From: Myoxocephalus aenaeus | Taxonomy: Eukaryota > Chordata > Actinopteri > Perciformes > Cottidae | Direction of reading: 5' to 3' | Length of the DNA stretch: 64,000 bases | Assembly (NCBI GenBank): GCA_038501785.1 | Contig: JBAMJR010000170.1 | Location: 2,142,501 to 2,206,500 of the forward strand | In this document: positions 1 through 12,446 of the stretch, piece after piece | Position numbering within the stretch: the first letter of the stretch is position 1 | Layout of the letters: each line of letters starts with the position of its first letter | Notes under the pieces: generated by a model | What the model was told of the DNA's origin: nothing | Database searches by the model: none | What the model saw: the letters and a program-made list of their open reading frames with translations, nothing else | Made by a program: the position numbers and the translations under genes

Positions 1-1016
1 TGTACTCTAACAGCAGACAGACGCATTTAGCATCTGGTGAACATAGTGGAGCCTTTAGCAGCTAAACAGACAGACATTTTGATGAGGCGTTGGGGGCCAA
101 ATATGGGTGAGTTTAGTTCTGGTATGAGGTGTAATGGTTTGCGCTTAAAACATTGTTCTTTAGCCGTCTGTGAGGCTTAAATCAGTTTTTGACCGAGAGG
201 TTTAATGGGTTAAAATGAACAAAGTTCTGTTCTAAACGTGATAAAAAGCCGACGATCTGACATTCCTCTTGTTGAAAACATTTACTGCATCAAACACCAG
301 TTGGTCCTTGTAAAGAGCCAAGCTTCTGACAGTATCTATATAAAACCTACAGACCTATAAAAACATCTCAAGATGTTACTTCTTGCGTGAATTATTACTT
401 CTTGCAGTTTTTGCAAGACATGAAAAAAAACGTCCCGGATACTCCCCATATAAAAATATAGAAGGATCATATGTGGTGGTTTGCCTTCTAATCTGCAACA
501 GAACTTGTCTACAGGTCCATTGAACAGTCATGCTTTAGCAGCTACATGATTACATTGAAAAAGAAAAGTGTGAGAATGTAGAGTCAAGTCTATTTCAGGG
601 GGATTTGGCGATGCTCCTTGATGTCATTCCGATGTTAATCCACTTAAACCTCCTCTTTAAAAATTAAAAAAAAAAAAGACTCCAGGCACAAAAACTGATT
701 GGCTTAATCGTAAAAGAATTGCAAGGCCAGAGAAACATCCCACAAGCTCAATTTAATAGCTGCATGCCTGAATTGCTCAACAAAACGTATTTTCAAATGC
801 ACTTTAATTTACATCCATTGCACTTGTTCTCCAGATGTTGAAAGAGGCTCCAGAGTTGAGACAAACGGCTATGGAAGGGCTTTTGAGGATTAAGGTGACA
901 GAAAACCAAGCAGTGACGAGGAAAATGGGTTATCGAGATAAGTTTACTGACCCTCAAACAGAATTATTAGTAAACTGTTTTGGTAATTGTTTGAAGAAGA
1001 AACACTTTTTTACAGA

Positions 1017-1044
<28 letters not shown>
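1017..1044. repeat. (AT)n microsatellite
   Basis: An uninterrupted AT dinucleotide run of about 14 units is visible directly. No gene function is implied. Confidence 0.95.
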
Positions 1045-1047
<3 letters not shown>

Positions 1048-2075
1048 GATGGACATCCTTGCTTGCACAGACAAATCCTTGAACAAATATTATCTTTTTG
1101 TTGCATCACAACTGTATTTTGTGAAGCTGATCTAATCTTGCAGCGTTCCTCTTCGAGTCATAAAATAATAAAATGCGGAACATCATACACACGTTGCTGG
1201 AATCAGTGATAGCCATATCTCTACGGACCATAAATGTCAATAAACCTTTCGTAGAAATCACAGATAAAGAGACGCTCCTTATATTTAACTTACGCCACTG
1301 TCTCTTTGAACGTTTTCGACTGTATCAAAATTACTCCGATAGTCGTTGTCTGTACATCCGTGGTGACGCCTCTATATATACATCTCATGAAAAAGGAACT
1401 GACAAGTCAATTGTTTTTCTTTTTCTATACAGTGTTTTTGTTTTGAGTCCCATCAACATTACTCTAACAACGCTGCACAGCTGCCACTCTAACCATTTAT
1501 ATGCAGAGGACTTTAAAGTGTTACAACCCTGTGGACACACTTATTGAAGTCCTCGTGTGCCCTTATTTAGTTTCCATGTGTGACTAGGCGGCTTTAACTC
1601 TGCAATTTTTCCATTGGGATTAATAATGTTCTCGAGCTATCTGTGTTGTTTCACATCCGCCATGTAAGGGGTATGATTAATGACCATGATAAGGGGTATA
1701 AAAAAATAGTTTATTATCAACACCATGCAGCCATATTGTTTCCAGTCACACTTCTTCATGTTCTCTCAGCATATCACAGAGCCAGACACTTAGACAGAAG
1801 GAAGTAAAACAGATAGCTGGGCAGAAAGGAAGCTGTCAGACTGTGCCCTGCATGCTACACTCCTTCAGACAAAACTGGCTTGTTCCTTTTTTCTCTTTGC
1901 CGTCATGTCGAGCCTCTATGGATCTATGTGCACGATTGTGCAGAAGAACACAGGTTGGCTAACTTTCCGAGTGTTCTCTGTTGATATTTCTTGCCACAAG
2001 ATGTACTTGACTCATCCCTGTCATTCTGCTTTCTCTTCCCGTGTCACTACTTTCCTTTTTTCTTGTTCCCTATAG

Positions 2076-2076
<1 letters not shown>

Positions 2077-2170
<94 letters not shown>
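2077..2170. repeat. (TG)47 microsatellite
   Basis: A long pure TG run of about 47 units. It creates an artificial Cys-Val reading frame. A shorter TG run lies at 2300..2329. Long uninterrupted CA/TG tracts are abundant in teleost genomes and are usually length-polymorphic. Confidence 0.97.
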
Positions 2171-2172
<2 letters not shown>

Positions 2173-2297
2173 CTCTGTCTGTTCAAGTTAAAATCCCTTG
2201 AAGAGAAAACATAGCAGAATCTATTTACTTGTCAAAAAGAAGATTTTTTTATTTTTTTAAAGATGTGCTTTGGAGATTAGCTTCACGGATAAACACA

Positions 2298-2299
<2 letters not shown>

Positions 2300-2329
<30 letters not shown>
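2300..2329. repeat. (TG)15 microsatellite
   Basis: A pure TG run about 130 bp downstream of the larger TG tract; seen directly. Confidence 0.93.
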
Positions 2330-2330
<1 letters not shown>

Positions 2331-3146
2331 ACGGCTGCAGAGGACGTCTGCAGTCAATGTTGTCCTCGACACCTTGAACATTGATTTTAAAAGACGGGCA
2401 CGTGTTTGTAGTGAGACACGGGGACTCGCGCTGTTGAAAGGTTTCCAGAGAGAAATCCCAGTTTGTGTCTTTGCAGTGGGATTTTCAGAGAAGACACATT
2501 TGGCTAATTAGATTTCGACATCTAAGTAATCAGATGATTCGCCCTGATTTGGAGGGGTAATGGCTGAGGAGTAAACAAATGGCTTTAGTGCTTCTGCCAC
2601 AGCCCTCCGACTGCTCTTAATGTTGGATTGAGACTAAAGCAGACTTTTTTTTCCCCCACTGTACCTTAACCTTTTTACCGCAATTAGTCCTAAGCGTATT
2701 GTAGGTTTACGTCAGCTAAACACTGTAATTAAATCTGTTTTGGTGTGGAAAAGGAAAATCTGAGCTTAAATCCCAATCTGTTTTGGTTTACGATTCAAAC
2801 AGTTGGAACTTCAGCAAATATTTATTGGTTTGCCGGGAAGGTGTTAGAAAGGCTTTGAGCCGGGGTTTTGTTTGCATGTGGTGTGATTGGCTCGAGTCTC
2901 TGATGCGAGTGGTTTTATAAAAGGGCCGTGACAGCGGCTGATATGTGCTGAATGTATCAAAGCCCATTAATGCTTTTGTGCTCTCAAATGTATTGGGAGC
3001 AGATGGATCACATGGATGTGGTATTTGGCTCTGTTTCAGGGGAAACGATACAGAAATGTATGCAAAGTTACACCAAAACACACACATGTGTAATTATGGA
3101 AATCCATAGTGCAACTCCTATAGTTCTTAGAGAAGAACTTTTTTTT

Positions 3147-3310
3147 TTATGCTTTATTTGATAAGGGGACAGTACACATTAATAAAAACATTTCTGTAAA
3201 TGTGCCAGAGTTAGTCAAGAGGCTATTTTCCATCTGTAGTCCCAAGAGGCAGATTTAAAAAAACAAAAACGAACCTAAAAACAGAAATAAGATTAAATAT
3301 ACAAGGTTAT
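3147..3310. repeat. Probable interspersed repeat fragment
   Basis: The segment, with the phrases TTTATTTGATAAGGGGACAG and CCATCTGTAGTCCC followed by A-rich sequence, resembles an interspersed repeat I have seen in fish genomic sequence. Only one copy occurs in the window, so the family assignment rests on memory, not on a comparison. The boundaries are approximate. Confidence 0.4.
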
Positions 3311-4523
3311 AAAATGTTGACGCTTTTACAATGCGTGCACAAACAATGCATGAGTGAGAATAATGAACACCAATTCCATACTGAATAATTGTTTTGGGTT
3401 TATTAGTTCATTAGATATTTTACAGTTTATTTATAGTATTTATTTCCTAATGTCATTAAATATGAAATGCATTGAAGCTCACTGCAAAACAGGCATGCAT
3501 CACTGATTTAAATGAATGAACTGCAAACAAAGAGTCAAAGTATTGACTGTCTGCGGCCTCGGCCTTACTTGAAAGTTTAGTCGTGCACTCTCAACTTACT
3601 CGGCCTCCGAGGTGGACCGTTTTTAATTGGCATTGTGGCAAAACAGCCTGGAACTAATGTGTGTTGTATTTTGGTTGAAAAGGGGGGAAAAAAAAGTTCT
3701 TTGACATTTCTCTAAGAGGGACCCCTGTGGATTGGAAAAGACTGCTGTTGATCACAGAGGTTACTGTGCAGCATACAGATTTTAAAGTTCAGTGAGGAGA
3801 GCAAACTGTGCAGCAGTTTCCAGAAAAACCCAGAATGTAGCCACACATACACAAATAAAAGTGTGGCCGCCAGACTTAGTGTTTTTCCAATATAAAAGAC
3901 AGGCAGGGTGCCTGCACACAGGTTTTTAAGTAAACGCTGTAGCTGTTGTCTTACACCAAATTGGCCTTTTTTATTCTTTGTCTGCCGTTTGTCCTTCTTC
4001 TCTTGTTGCTGTCTGAGAACGTGTAATCTGGTCCATTTCCAGACGCCTTGACCTGAGCTCTTCAACCATATAAGCCATTAGCTGCGGTAGCCTTGTGGCG
4101 CAAAACCAAACCAGAATTTGGAAATAACTTCAAAAAGCTAAAGTACTAAGTTACAAAGCAGAAGAACAATTAGCTCCGTGTAGTCCAAGGCATTCCTAAA
4201 AATGGAAAACATAACGCCGGCCAAATGAATAGAGTATCTCTTAATACCGGCTGAGGCAACAATGTGACCACATAGCTTTGTATCAGTGGAGAGTCGGCCC
4301 AGTATGCCTTGATGACGGGGCAGTGATAAGATTAATTTGCTGCGCATTAAGTGGCCTACACCATCTCTAATCTTCTTTTTAGTAGTCTAATCCTCTCCCA
4401 GCCTTGGTAGCAGGGACACTGTTACTTTTAACTGTCGTACATCTTGCATTATTGTTAATATTGTACATTTTAGTAGAGAACACAAATGTGAGTAATCTGT
4501 TTTTATATATATATATTATAGCC

Positions 4524-4548
4524 CTACTACTACTACTACTACTACTAC
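4524..4548. repeat. (CTA)n microsatellite
   Basis: About eight CTA trinucleotides in tandem, immediately after a short TA-rich tract. Confidence 0.9.
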
Positions 4549-5596
4549 GGATTCACAACAAGTGAAGCCGTTGACACTATGAGAACACCATCATGCAGCC
4601 TCATACAGTTGGAGGGCATCTCAGGATAAGCTCTGAACTGGTTCTCATTATTTTTAGCCACACTTTTGCTGTTGCTTGAGGGATGTCAATGTTACCCCTC
4701 TATCAGTTGGTTCCCATTGGTCCAGACTGAAATAATGCATTGTATGAATAGCCATGAAGTGTTATGCAGAAATTAATGGTTTCCAGAAGAGATATTCTTG
4801 GGACTTGCCGGACATTTCCTCAAGGTTGGCATGTGTGGTTCCTGGTGCAATCTCTCAGCAACTATCAGATGGATTGTCGTGGCATTGGAGACATTCATGC
4901 CCCTCTCAGGTTGAACTGTAACAGCTCTGGTAATCCTGCAACTTTCCACACAGCGTGGCCATCATCAGGGGAAATCCTAATTTATCTTTGCTGATCCTGC
5001 AAGACCAGCCAAGTCCACTGATTAAAAATAAATAAAAATGCTTTCAATGTTTTCCTGAGTAACATCGACTGGTCGCTCTTTAGTTGTGGATCCGAGAGAA
5101 TATTTTCTTGCAAGAGGAAATACAAATCACTTGCACATGATTGGCAATTTTGGATGGACTGTCAACTTTAAGGATATGGCAGAATTAAGATTGTATTACA
5201 TTTTTTTATTGTTGATTGAAGTCATGAGCAATCTGTGCTGATAATCAGAGGACAAACAGAGCTTAAATGACTATTCCAACATTGTTGTTGCTCTTAGCAG
5301 CGACATCATTTGGCAGCCCCTCCCCTGAAGATAACGTAATTGAATCTATTTGCGTCATCTATCTCATCTGCTTTGAATATGTACCTGATGCACCTAATGT
5401 TACCCCTGACAGACGCACAGTAATGTAATGGCTCCAACTAGACTGCCTTGTGGCCTTTTGACCTTGTATTGTTATTATTTTGATGTCCTTATGCAATGTC
5501 TTTGGATGCTGAGATAAAGGGTTGATTCTTTAAAACCATGTTCTGTGGATCGGCAGTCGTAAATTATTGAACCTTATATGGCTGAATTTGAAGTGT

Positions 5597-5750
5597 ATTT
5601 GTAGAGCACATGTCAACAACAAGGCGATTCAAAGTGCTTCACATAAAACCATTAAAAGCATCAAAACATAATGCAGAAGAAAACAACATTTAAAAACAAG
5701 AACATTCATTTTGAACATTCAACAAAAAATATAATACAAGTTGCAGTGCA
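5597..5750. repeat. Dispersed repeat, copy 1 of 2 (retroposon tail-like)
   Basis: The segment beginning TTTGTAGAGCACAT and running through AAGGCGATTCAAAGTGCTTC, an A-rich tract and GTTGCAGTGCA recurs with very few changes at 51544..51718. Two near-identical copies 46 kb apart in the same orientation show an interspersed element. The A-rich, gene-free structure suggests a SINE or the 3' tail of a LINE, but no family is assigned. Confidence 0.75.
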
Positions 5751-6501
5751 GTTTAAGAAACAAAATGCAGTAGTGAGATGCAGAAATTGATTAATATCCT
5801 TGAATCTGGTTCAATTAAAGGCGACAGGGTATAGTATTTTTATTTTTATTTTTTTAACAAACATAGCATAAAATGGAGGCCTTAAAGTAAAAACACTGAA
5901 ATATTCTCAGGCCACTTAAACTGAGTCAGACTGTGCAGTCTGGTGTTGTTCCTTCCTCAGAAACAAATAACTCAGATGCCCAAGCTTTTCAAGTGAATGG
6001 GGTTCTGCGTCTGACGCAAATGTTACTTACTGAATTTAAGGCGCAATAAACTAATGTTGTACGCTTTCTCTCTCTTCCATGTGCCTGGATTGTGATCATC
6101 AACCGCTGGCACCACTACAGGTGAGTCTCACTCCTTTCATTCCTTGTTGAACATTACCTGTGTGCCCATGCAGGGATCTGCTGAACTGTACCCAGATCAG
6201 GTTTTAGTCTAATTTGTGTTTAGTCCTTAAATTGAGAATTGAACCTCAGTACTATATTGGTAAAAAAAAATTAAAAAAAATGAAATGTGTCGGTGGCAGA
6301 GAGTATAGGGAAAACCGGGAAATGGGATTTCTTATTCTTTAAACAGATAGTTCCCTGATTGTAATAGAAATGTCCCAATGTTAGATTGTATTCTATGTTG
6401 GCAATGTTTTATACTGTTACTTGTGTTTAACATGTAACATTATAGAACTTTGGCTTCTTTGCTAAAGAAAAAAAACCATTTATTTTCTTATGTTTTTTTT
6501 G

Positions 6502-6503
<2 letters not shown>

Positions 6504-6543
<40 letters not shown>
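6504..6543. repeat. (TTA)n microsatellite
   Basis: About 13 consecutive TTA/ATT trinucleotides, preceded by a T-rich stretch. Confidence 0.93.
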
Positions 6544-8858
6544 CATTTAATCTAAAATTGCTCCCGTCACAAATCTGGAGACTTTGACTTTGATCACCAC
6601 TGATTTGTGACATTGAACATGCCATACTTTAAATCAATGTCACAGCAGCCAATCACATTGAGCCAGCTGCAGGGGGAAGTGTGTTTGTCAGCTCAGACCA
6701 GCAGACAGACCACAGACGAAACCTCTGATAATCACACGTGGATGTAATAAATATGGTCAGCGAAACGTGGAGCGCTACATACAACAAGGTGTGAGTGACA
6801 CAAATGGCGGTGCATCCGCTTCCAACTTAATTAGATAAAGTCGAACATCAGCTATCTGTCTTTTAATAGTTCAAAGCAGCAGTTTATGGACTTCATACTG
6901 TGGACTTTAAAGCCAAGACTTGAAACTATCAAAACAGTGACTGCTGCTGAGACAAACGATACCAAATGTTCATGTCAGATTCTGAATCTAAAATAATGCA
7001 GGAATATGCCATGCTTTACTGAGAAGCATGATGAGGTTGATAATGGCTGCTTACAAGTGGTTGCAAATATGTGTGTGGTCGCACTTCCGAGGTCTGTATT
7101 TATCTGTACCACGGGAAGTGTCTCTTCAGAAAGTTTGCAAAAAAGCTTTGGTTTTCCGCATCAATTTCCAATTACGTCTCCAGATCCATATTTCCATGTT
7201 TCTACGAAAAGGATAGCATGGGGCCCTGCGCGGGTTTACATGCTACCTGTGCCTGTGCCTTCAGCAAACCCTCTAGTTGTGTGGCCTAATGTGATCCTGT
7301 TATAATCGGGAGTGGATTTATGTTAGGTGTGAGGAGCTTATGAACCCCCTGGCAGTCAGTGTGGAGCTGCGCTGTGTTTTCATGCTTCAGGGAAAGTTGA
7401 GAAATGCTCTCAGGCTTGGATGCGGTTGAATTATTCATGGAAATGGAGGGAGAGGAGCTGTAAAAGCCTTCATCTTCACTTTTCTGCCCCTGGCTGTGCG
7501 GCTCAGTGGTGCACTCCGAGTGATGGGGTGAATTGGGGTAAGAAGGCACGTGATTATCCGAGTAGAATATTGATACCACATGGACAGGCGGAGGAATGAC
7601 TGTTAGGTGGGCTCGTATTAATGGAGTACACCAATTTTCTTTATAGATTCCCGTCCAGGCCGCAAAATTACTGGGATGTTGTTGATCCATATCTTAACAT
7701 CTGTTTTTTTTTCTGTATTTTTGGTTTGCCGATCATGCTGGTTGTCATGTTGACATGCACACAAAGTATACTGATGCCTTCATGGCTGTCAGGGGCTTGT
7801 AAGATAAGGAGAACTATGTAATACTAGAAGGCATGGAGACAAACTGTAGCTGTGCTGGAAGTGCAGCACTTAGTTATATGGCTGAACAACTTTAACCGCT
7901 GCTGGAAATATAATAAATACTATAGCTAACATGGTATGAATGGAAGATATAGTACTCCAACTGTGAGGCTTACCACATCTTATGTGTTCAAATTTAGGGA
8001 AGGTTGTCCTTGTATGTTCATTGGAGTTGAAGGAGACGTCTGATGATATTCTATATATTTTATTGACGACAAATCCCATGAGAAGAACCAAATACTCGCC
8101 GAATTTATGTGTACTCGAGGGCTGATGTATTTCATTCCCCTGTGCCCTAGAGCTCTATTGTTGTCCAAAAAAATGATACAAAAGACACATCAATGAGCTG
8201 CACTTTTATACTGGATGACGCGCTCCTTCACGGCCATGAACATTTATTTTCACTCAATCACATGAAGTGTAAACCGCCCTGCTTCCCACTTGAGAACCAA
8301 ATGTGGATTCATCCGAATAAAGTCCGCCAGCAACGCACTCGTGTTTGGGCAACGTTTGATAAAACCGCTTCAAGTTATTTTAATGATTTAGTTGTTTGGT
8401 GAAAGCAAATGGGCGGAGGGCCACAGACAGTAGAGTAGGGAAATGAACAAGTATTGAGAAACGGACACATGATTGTGGTTTTGGTCTTTTAATGGGACTT
8501 GTTGAAGATAAGAAAAACATGGATAAAACGGCAGCCTAATCCTTGTAATACGATTAGTCTGACGCATGCATTACATCATGGCTGATGGCTAAGAGAAGAC
8601 ATGGGGCTTCGTGTGGTTGTCGTTATGGGTTTATTATTTGGTGTGGTCAGATATGAAGACAGCAGCAGGACTGAAACATTGTTTGAAGCCCTCTTTCTTT
8701 TTTACATTATTGAACGACGTGGTAAACATCACTGGGGATTGCCGTTCACAAAGCTTCCTCTATGCTACCTTGCCCGGTATGAATAAAGTATATATCTATC
8801 TATACAGTATCTATCATGATATCAAGAGATCATACAAAAATCCATCTTGTCCAGCCGT

Positions 8859-9150
8859 CAACCTCCGGTTCTGAAAAGTGAAGCCAATGCAGAAGTGTCT
8901 TGAACTTGCATTCTCTCTAATGGCCATCAGGGGGCGACTCCTCTGGTTGCAAAATTAAGTTCTTCTCACTTGATTTACTCTCATGGTAAACATGAGTTTA
9001 TGGTCTCAATCTCTAGTTTCAAGTCTTCTTCAATACAGCATGATGTTAATTTAGTAAAGTATGGTTTCATTTAGAGTAACCATAAAGAGGAGTATGCTTT
9101 AGGGATTTGCTCCCTTTTGATTGACGGGTCACTACCGCCACCAGAGCACG
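8859..9150 (+). repeat. Dispersed repeat family X, copy A
   Basis: This segment shares long blocks with 22389..22695 and 25877..26431 in the same orientation. Shared blocks include CAACCTCCGGTTCTG, GTGAAGCCAATGC, CTTCTCACTTGAT, CTAGTTTCAAGTCTTCTTCA and CATTTAGAGTA. Each copy carries a CAGGGGGCG-containing core near its left part (here 8924..8937). Copy A runs directly into the degraded helicase fragment. Orientation is set by the shared blocks; the ends are approximate. The family looks like a non-autonomous mobile element, but no terminal inverted repeat was established. Confidence 0.8.
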
Positions 9151-9180
9151 AGCAGGTGTTCGTTCAAAACTACAATGGCG

Positions 9181-9440
9181 GCTCCTATAGAGGTTAGAGT
9201 GGACGCTGCAGCATCAATTATATCAGAACTGGCGATTATTTCCTCATTGAAAGAAGAGCAGAGAACGGCACTGAAGGCTTTTTCTCGATGGAAAAGTGTT
9301 TTCAATCTTCCCCCGACTGGCTTCAGCAGGAGTTTGATTTACTGGCTTCGCTGGTTGCGCGAGACAGATGGTTTATCTAATCACCTGCCAAGGATTTTTC
9401 GAAAGTGCCTTCCCGTTTCCAAACTGTTAACAATGACGAC
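9181..9440 (+). pseudogene. Decayed RecQ-like helicase fragment in a repeat
   Basis: The frame in this stretch includes ISSLKEEQRTALKAF followed by LPPTGFSRSLIY. This resembles the start of a superfamily-2 RecQ-like helicase domain, where a Glu-Gln-rich region precedes a Walker A motif of the form LPTGxGKS. Here the Walker A lysine is lost (SRS in place of GKS), and the spacing around Ser-Arg-Trp suggests small compensating indels. The frame then drifts into sequence without helicase motifs, and motifs II to VI are absent. It directly follows copy A of a dispersed repeat, so it most likely arrived with a mobile element. It cannot encode a working ATPase. The family call is from motif recognition only. 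Confidence 0.55.
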
Positions 9441-10849
9441 TTCTCAGACGGTTCTGTGTAACAAACCCTCAGGCGAGACAGGTGAAAGTCTATGGGCGTC
9501 AACCATGTGTTTTGATTAAATGTACCACCAAACGTAAAAGATATAAAGTGTTCCCTTATGTTGTAGGGATTCTAAAATGTTGAAGTCTTTTTAGGTCATA
9601 CTGGCTCTACCATCTGTGCACATTATGAGCAGTAGGAAGATGGGTGGTACCTGAGGTTGGCCCGGTCAAAGATTACAGACAAGAGCACACAACTGAGTTG
9701 CTGAAGTTGCTGAATTTGTCGGGCAGGTATATCGGAGACTTTTCTAAAAAGCTTAACAGTAAATACAGTAAATGTCAAAGCATGTAAAACAGAGCTGGAT
9801 GGTTTTGACGCTTCAATCTGTTTCACTTTTTGATTTAAAAATATTTATCGGGATATCACAGCGTCCGAGATGCCGAGACCCCTTTCCATCCGATAACTCA
9901 TGATCACAAAAACTATGATTTGATTGCATCTCGTACCCTTTTTTTCTCATCTGTCTCAACTACCAACTGTCCAGTAAAAGCAAAAAGACAAGAAAACCCC
10001 CCACAGTGCAGTATAATGACCATTGTATTGATGCTTCCAGCTCGCTTGGCTTTAAGCTCCAGTCCTCCTGTCTTGTGGCTAGCGTGCCTTCACCTTTAAG
10101 GGGTATGCCGGGATGGGAGCGTTCGGCACTGTGGCCGGTTATGTAAGGCTTTGGCTGTGACGCTCGGAGCTGCGTGGCCCCTGCACTGTCCCACTGCCAA
10201 CAAACACAGGAGGTTTCATCACCCCGCTGTTTCAAAGGGCCCTCTGGACTCTGGCTGTTGTTCGATGCTGCTCTGTAGTTTTGCCTGATTCATTCTATCC
10301 CTTCTCTCTCGCCTCTCCGCCAACCATCTGCCATGCTTCCCTGATAGTCTCCCTCGTTTAAACCCTCAGTCTTTTTCCTCATCCGCTCTCTCCTCTTTCG
10401 CTGACTCACTCCGCTCTCTGAAATTATAATGCACCGAAATAGCTGACTCTCTCTCGCATGGTCTTATTGCACCATTTTGTTTTTTTTATATATCTGCTTC
10501 TCCTCTGCGATTCCCTCTCCGCTGAGGCTGTGGTTAACGAGGAGCTGTGAAGAAAAGAGGAGGCGAGAATGACTTCCTCCTCCCACTGGGTTTTTTATTT
10601 TAGTTTGTGCTAAAATACATAATTTGGTTTTATACACAGAGGAAAGTAGAGCCGGTTGTTATTTATCACGTTGCAATTTTAAAGGGCACAATTGTCGTCA
10701 TAAGATCATCCTCTTTCATTGTCATAATAATATCTTTGTTGTAAAACATTATAACGCATACAAAGAACTTCAGGCACATTTTAGCAGAAATTATTATTGT
10801 AACAAGTGAATGTTTGTTAATTTAAAGGGACAAACATTCCCTTTAAATT

Positions 10850-10851
<2 letters not shown>

Positions 10852-10894
<43 letters not shown>
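10852..10894. repeat. (AT)n microsatellite
   Basis: An uninterrupted AT dinucleotide tract of about 21 units. Confidence 0.95.
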
Positions 10895-10896
<2 letters not shown>

Positions 10897-11098
10897 CAAT
10901 GACATAAAAAAAAGAGAGAAGAAATACAGATTATCTGATGATCATAGTTTGTGAGAGCAGGAATATTTCCGGCTGTGAGCCGTGCCCCCTGGCGAGGAAT
11001 GCTACAAGTTGTAAAAATCACCATCTTTCTTGGAGTCATAACTCGGTTACTTAAAATAAAAACACATATTTAAAAATTCAATGTTACTTACCCTCCAT

Positions 11099-11252
11099 GT
11101 ATCTATGGGTACATTGTAAAGTATCTATGGGTACATTGTAATGTATCTATGGGTACATTGTAAAGTATCTATGGGTACATTGTAAAGTATCTATGGGTAC
11201 ATTGTAATGTATCTATGGGTACATTGTAATGTATCTATGGGTACATTGTAAT
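11099..11252. repeat. 22-bp tandem array, 7 copies
   Basis: Seven head-to-tail copies of a 22-bp unit containing ATCTATGGGTACATTGTAA. Copies alternate mainly between a final AAA and a final ATG-like ending. Two decayed copies follow separately at about 11320..11367. There are no unique spacers, so this is a minisatellite and not a CRISPR array. Confidence 0.95.
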
Positions 11253-12298
11253 GGACATTTGTGCCTGAGAATAATCATAATTTAAAGTTTTTAATAGTTT
11301 TCTACATTACAATTTATTGGTACATTGTAAAGTATCCATGGGTACATTGTAATGGATCTATGGGCATGAGAATAAACAGATTTTTAGGTTTTCTTCCATA
11401 TCAACCCGCACAGTATCAGTCTTTGAAAAACCTCTGGTCTAAGCTTTCAACAACCTCAAATACACTTCAGTTAAGTGTGTCTGAACAGGCTGCGTCTTAA
11501 TTATGTTGTGTCTGTGGATGAAACTGACACATGACAAAAGTATTTTTAGCTCTGTGGTTCTAAAGCGCCACTAGGCTTCACCACAGTGAATAGTTTTACG
11601 GTTACTGCAGATCTGGTACAAAATTACAAACAATTGAAAGGTTTCAATATACCTCCAGTAAAGTTTATTGCAAAAGGTGAGTTGCACCACAGAAAATATG
11701 ACTGTTGGTGCCTCAGTGTGTGGCACACCAGGTCTGCAGGTCATAGTTCTGCAACATACAAGTAAAATATAGTATTTGTTTAGTTCTGGTACCGAGCTTT
11801 GCAGGTGTGGGACACAGGTTTGCAACCATCTGTGGAGCACTCTGCTACAGAAATGTAAAGAAAACACACCTTCACATGTTGACTTTGTGGCTCATTTGGG
11901 CCTTGCATGCCGATCCTCACCAACTGTCAGTTTGTCAGAAATCCCTCCATATGAATCATATTTGGAACAATATGAATCACTGTTGAAAGCAATCCCAAAT
12001 GACCTATTTTCTTGTAGAGGTATGAGGACTTGTTTGAGTCATTCTTTTGCAGTGGTTGGAGAAACATTTCAAGGGCTGGATCACACAGAATTTGCAAAGC
12101 AAACACAAGGCATACTTATAGCTTTTTTTTTTTTTTTTAGTTTGAGAAGCCCTCACAAGCACCAGAAACATCCTGGACCTGTCAGTCACTTAGCAAGTGC
12201 AACGCACGGTGTTATAATGGGGTTGACTATCTGAACTCTTATCAAATCAAGGTTTAACGCCACAACAACCAACTTAATAGACGGCATAGAAAGAAGGG

Positions 12299-12350
<52 letters not shown>
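12299..12350. repeat. (TG)n microsatellite, interrupted
   Basis: A TG run of about 26 units with a single TTTG interruption. Confidence 0.93.
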
Positions 12351-12351
<1 letters not shown>

Positions 12352-12416
12352 CCTCTCTTAAGCGATTTCACATGCCGGTTTTAAGCTTTGGCTTCAGGTC
12401 AAAGTTTCACTGGTCA

Positions 12417-12446
12417 AGGGTCCTCTCCAGCTCTAGAGAGGACCCT
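12417..12446. repeat. 11-bp perfect inverted repeat (hairpin)
   Basis: AGGGTCCTCTC at 12417..12427 is exactly complementary in reverse to 12436..12446, leaving an 8-nt loop. No poly-T or gene context suggests a terminator. It may be incidental. Confidence 0.8.

Noticed and set aside
1991..2191. Open frame with a long Cys-Val run
   Set aside because: Produced entirely by the TG microsatellite; no conserved sequence around it.
6060..6125. Possible exon ending CACTACAG/GTGAGT
   Set aside because: The pyrimidine tract leads into the same CAG, which could equally be an acceptor; no second splice site and no conserved coding were found.
11776..12234. 152-codon open frame on the + strand
   Set aside because: One of the longest frames upstream of thrb, but it has no recognisable domain, ends in a poly-Phe stretch from a T-run, and has no splice or promoter support.
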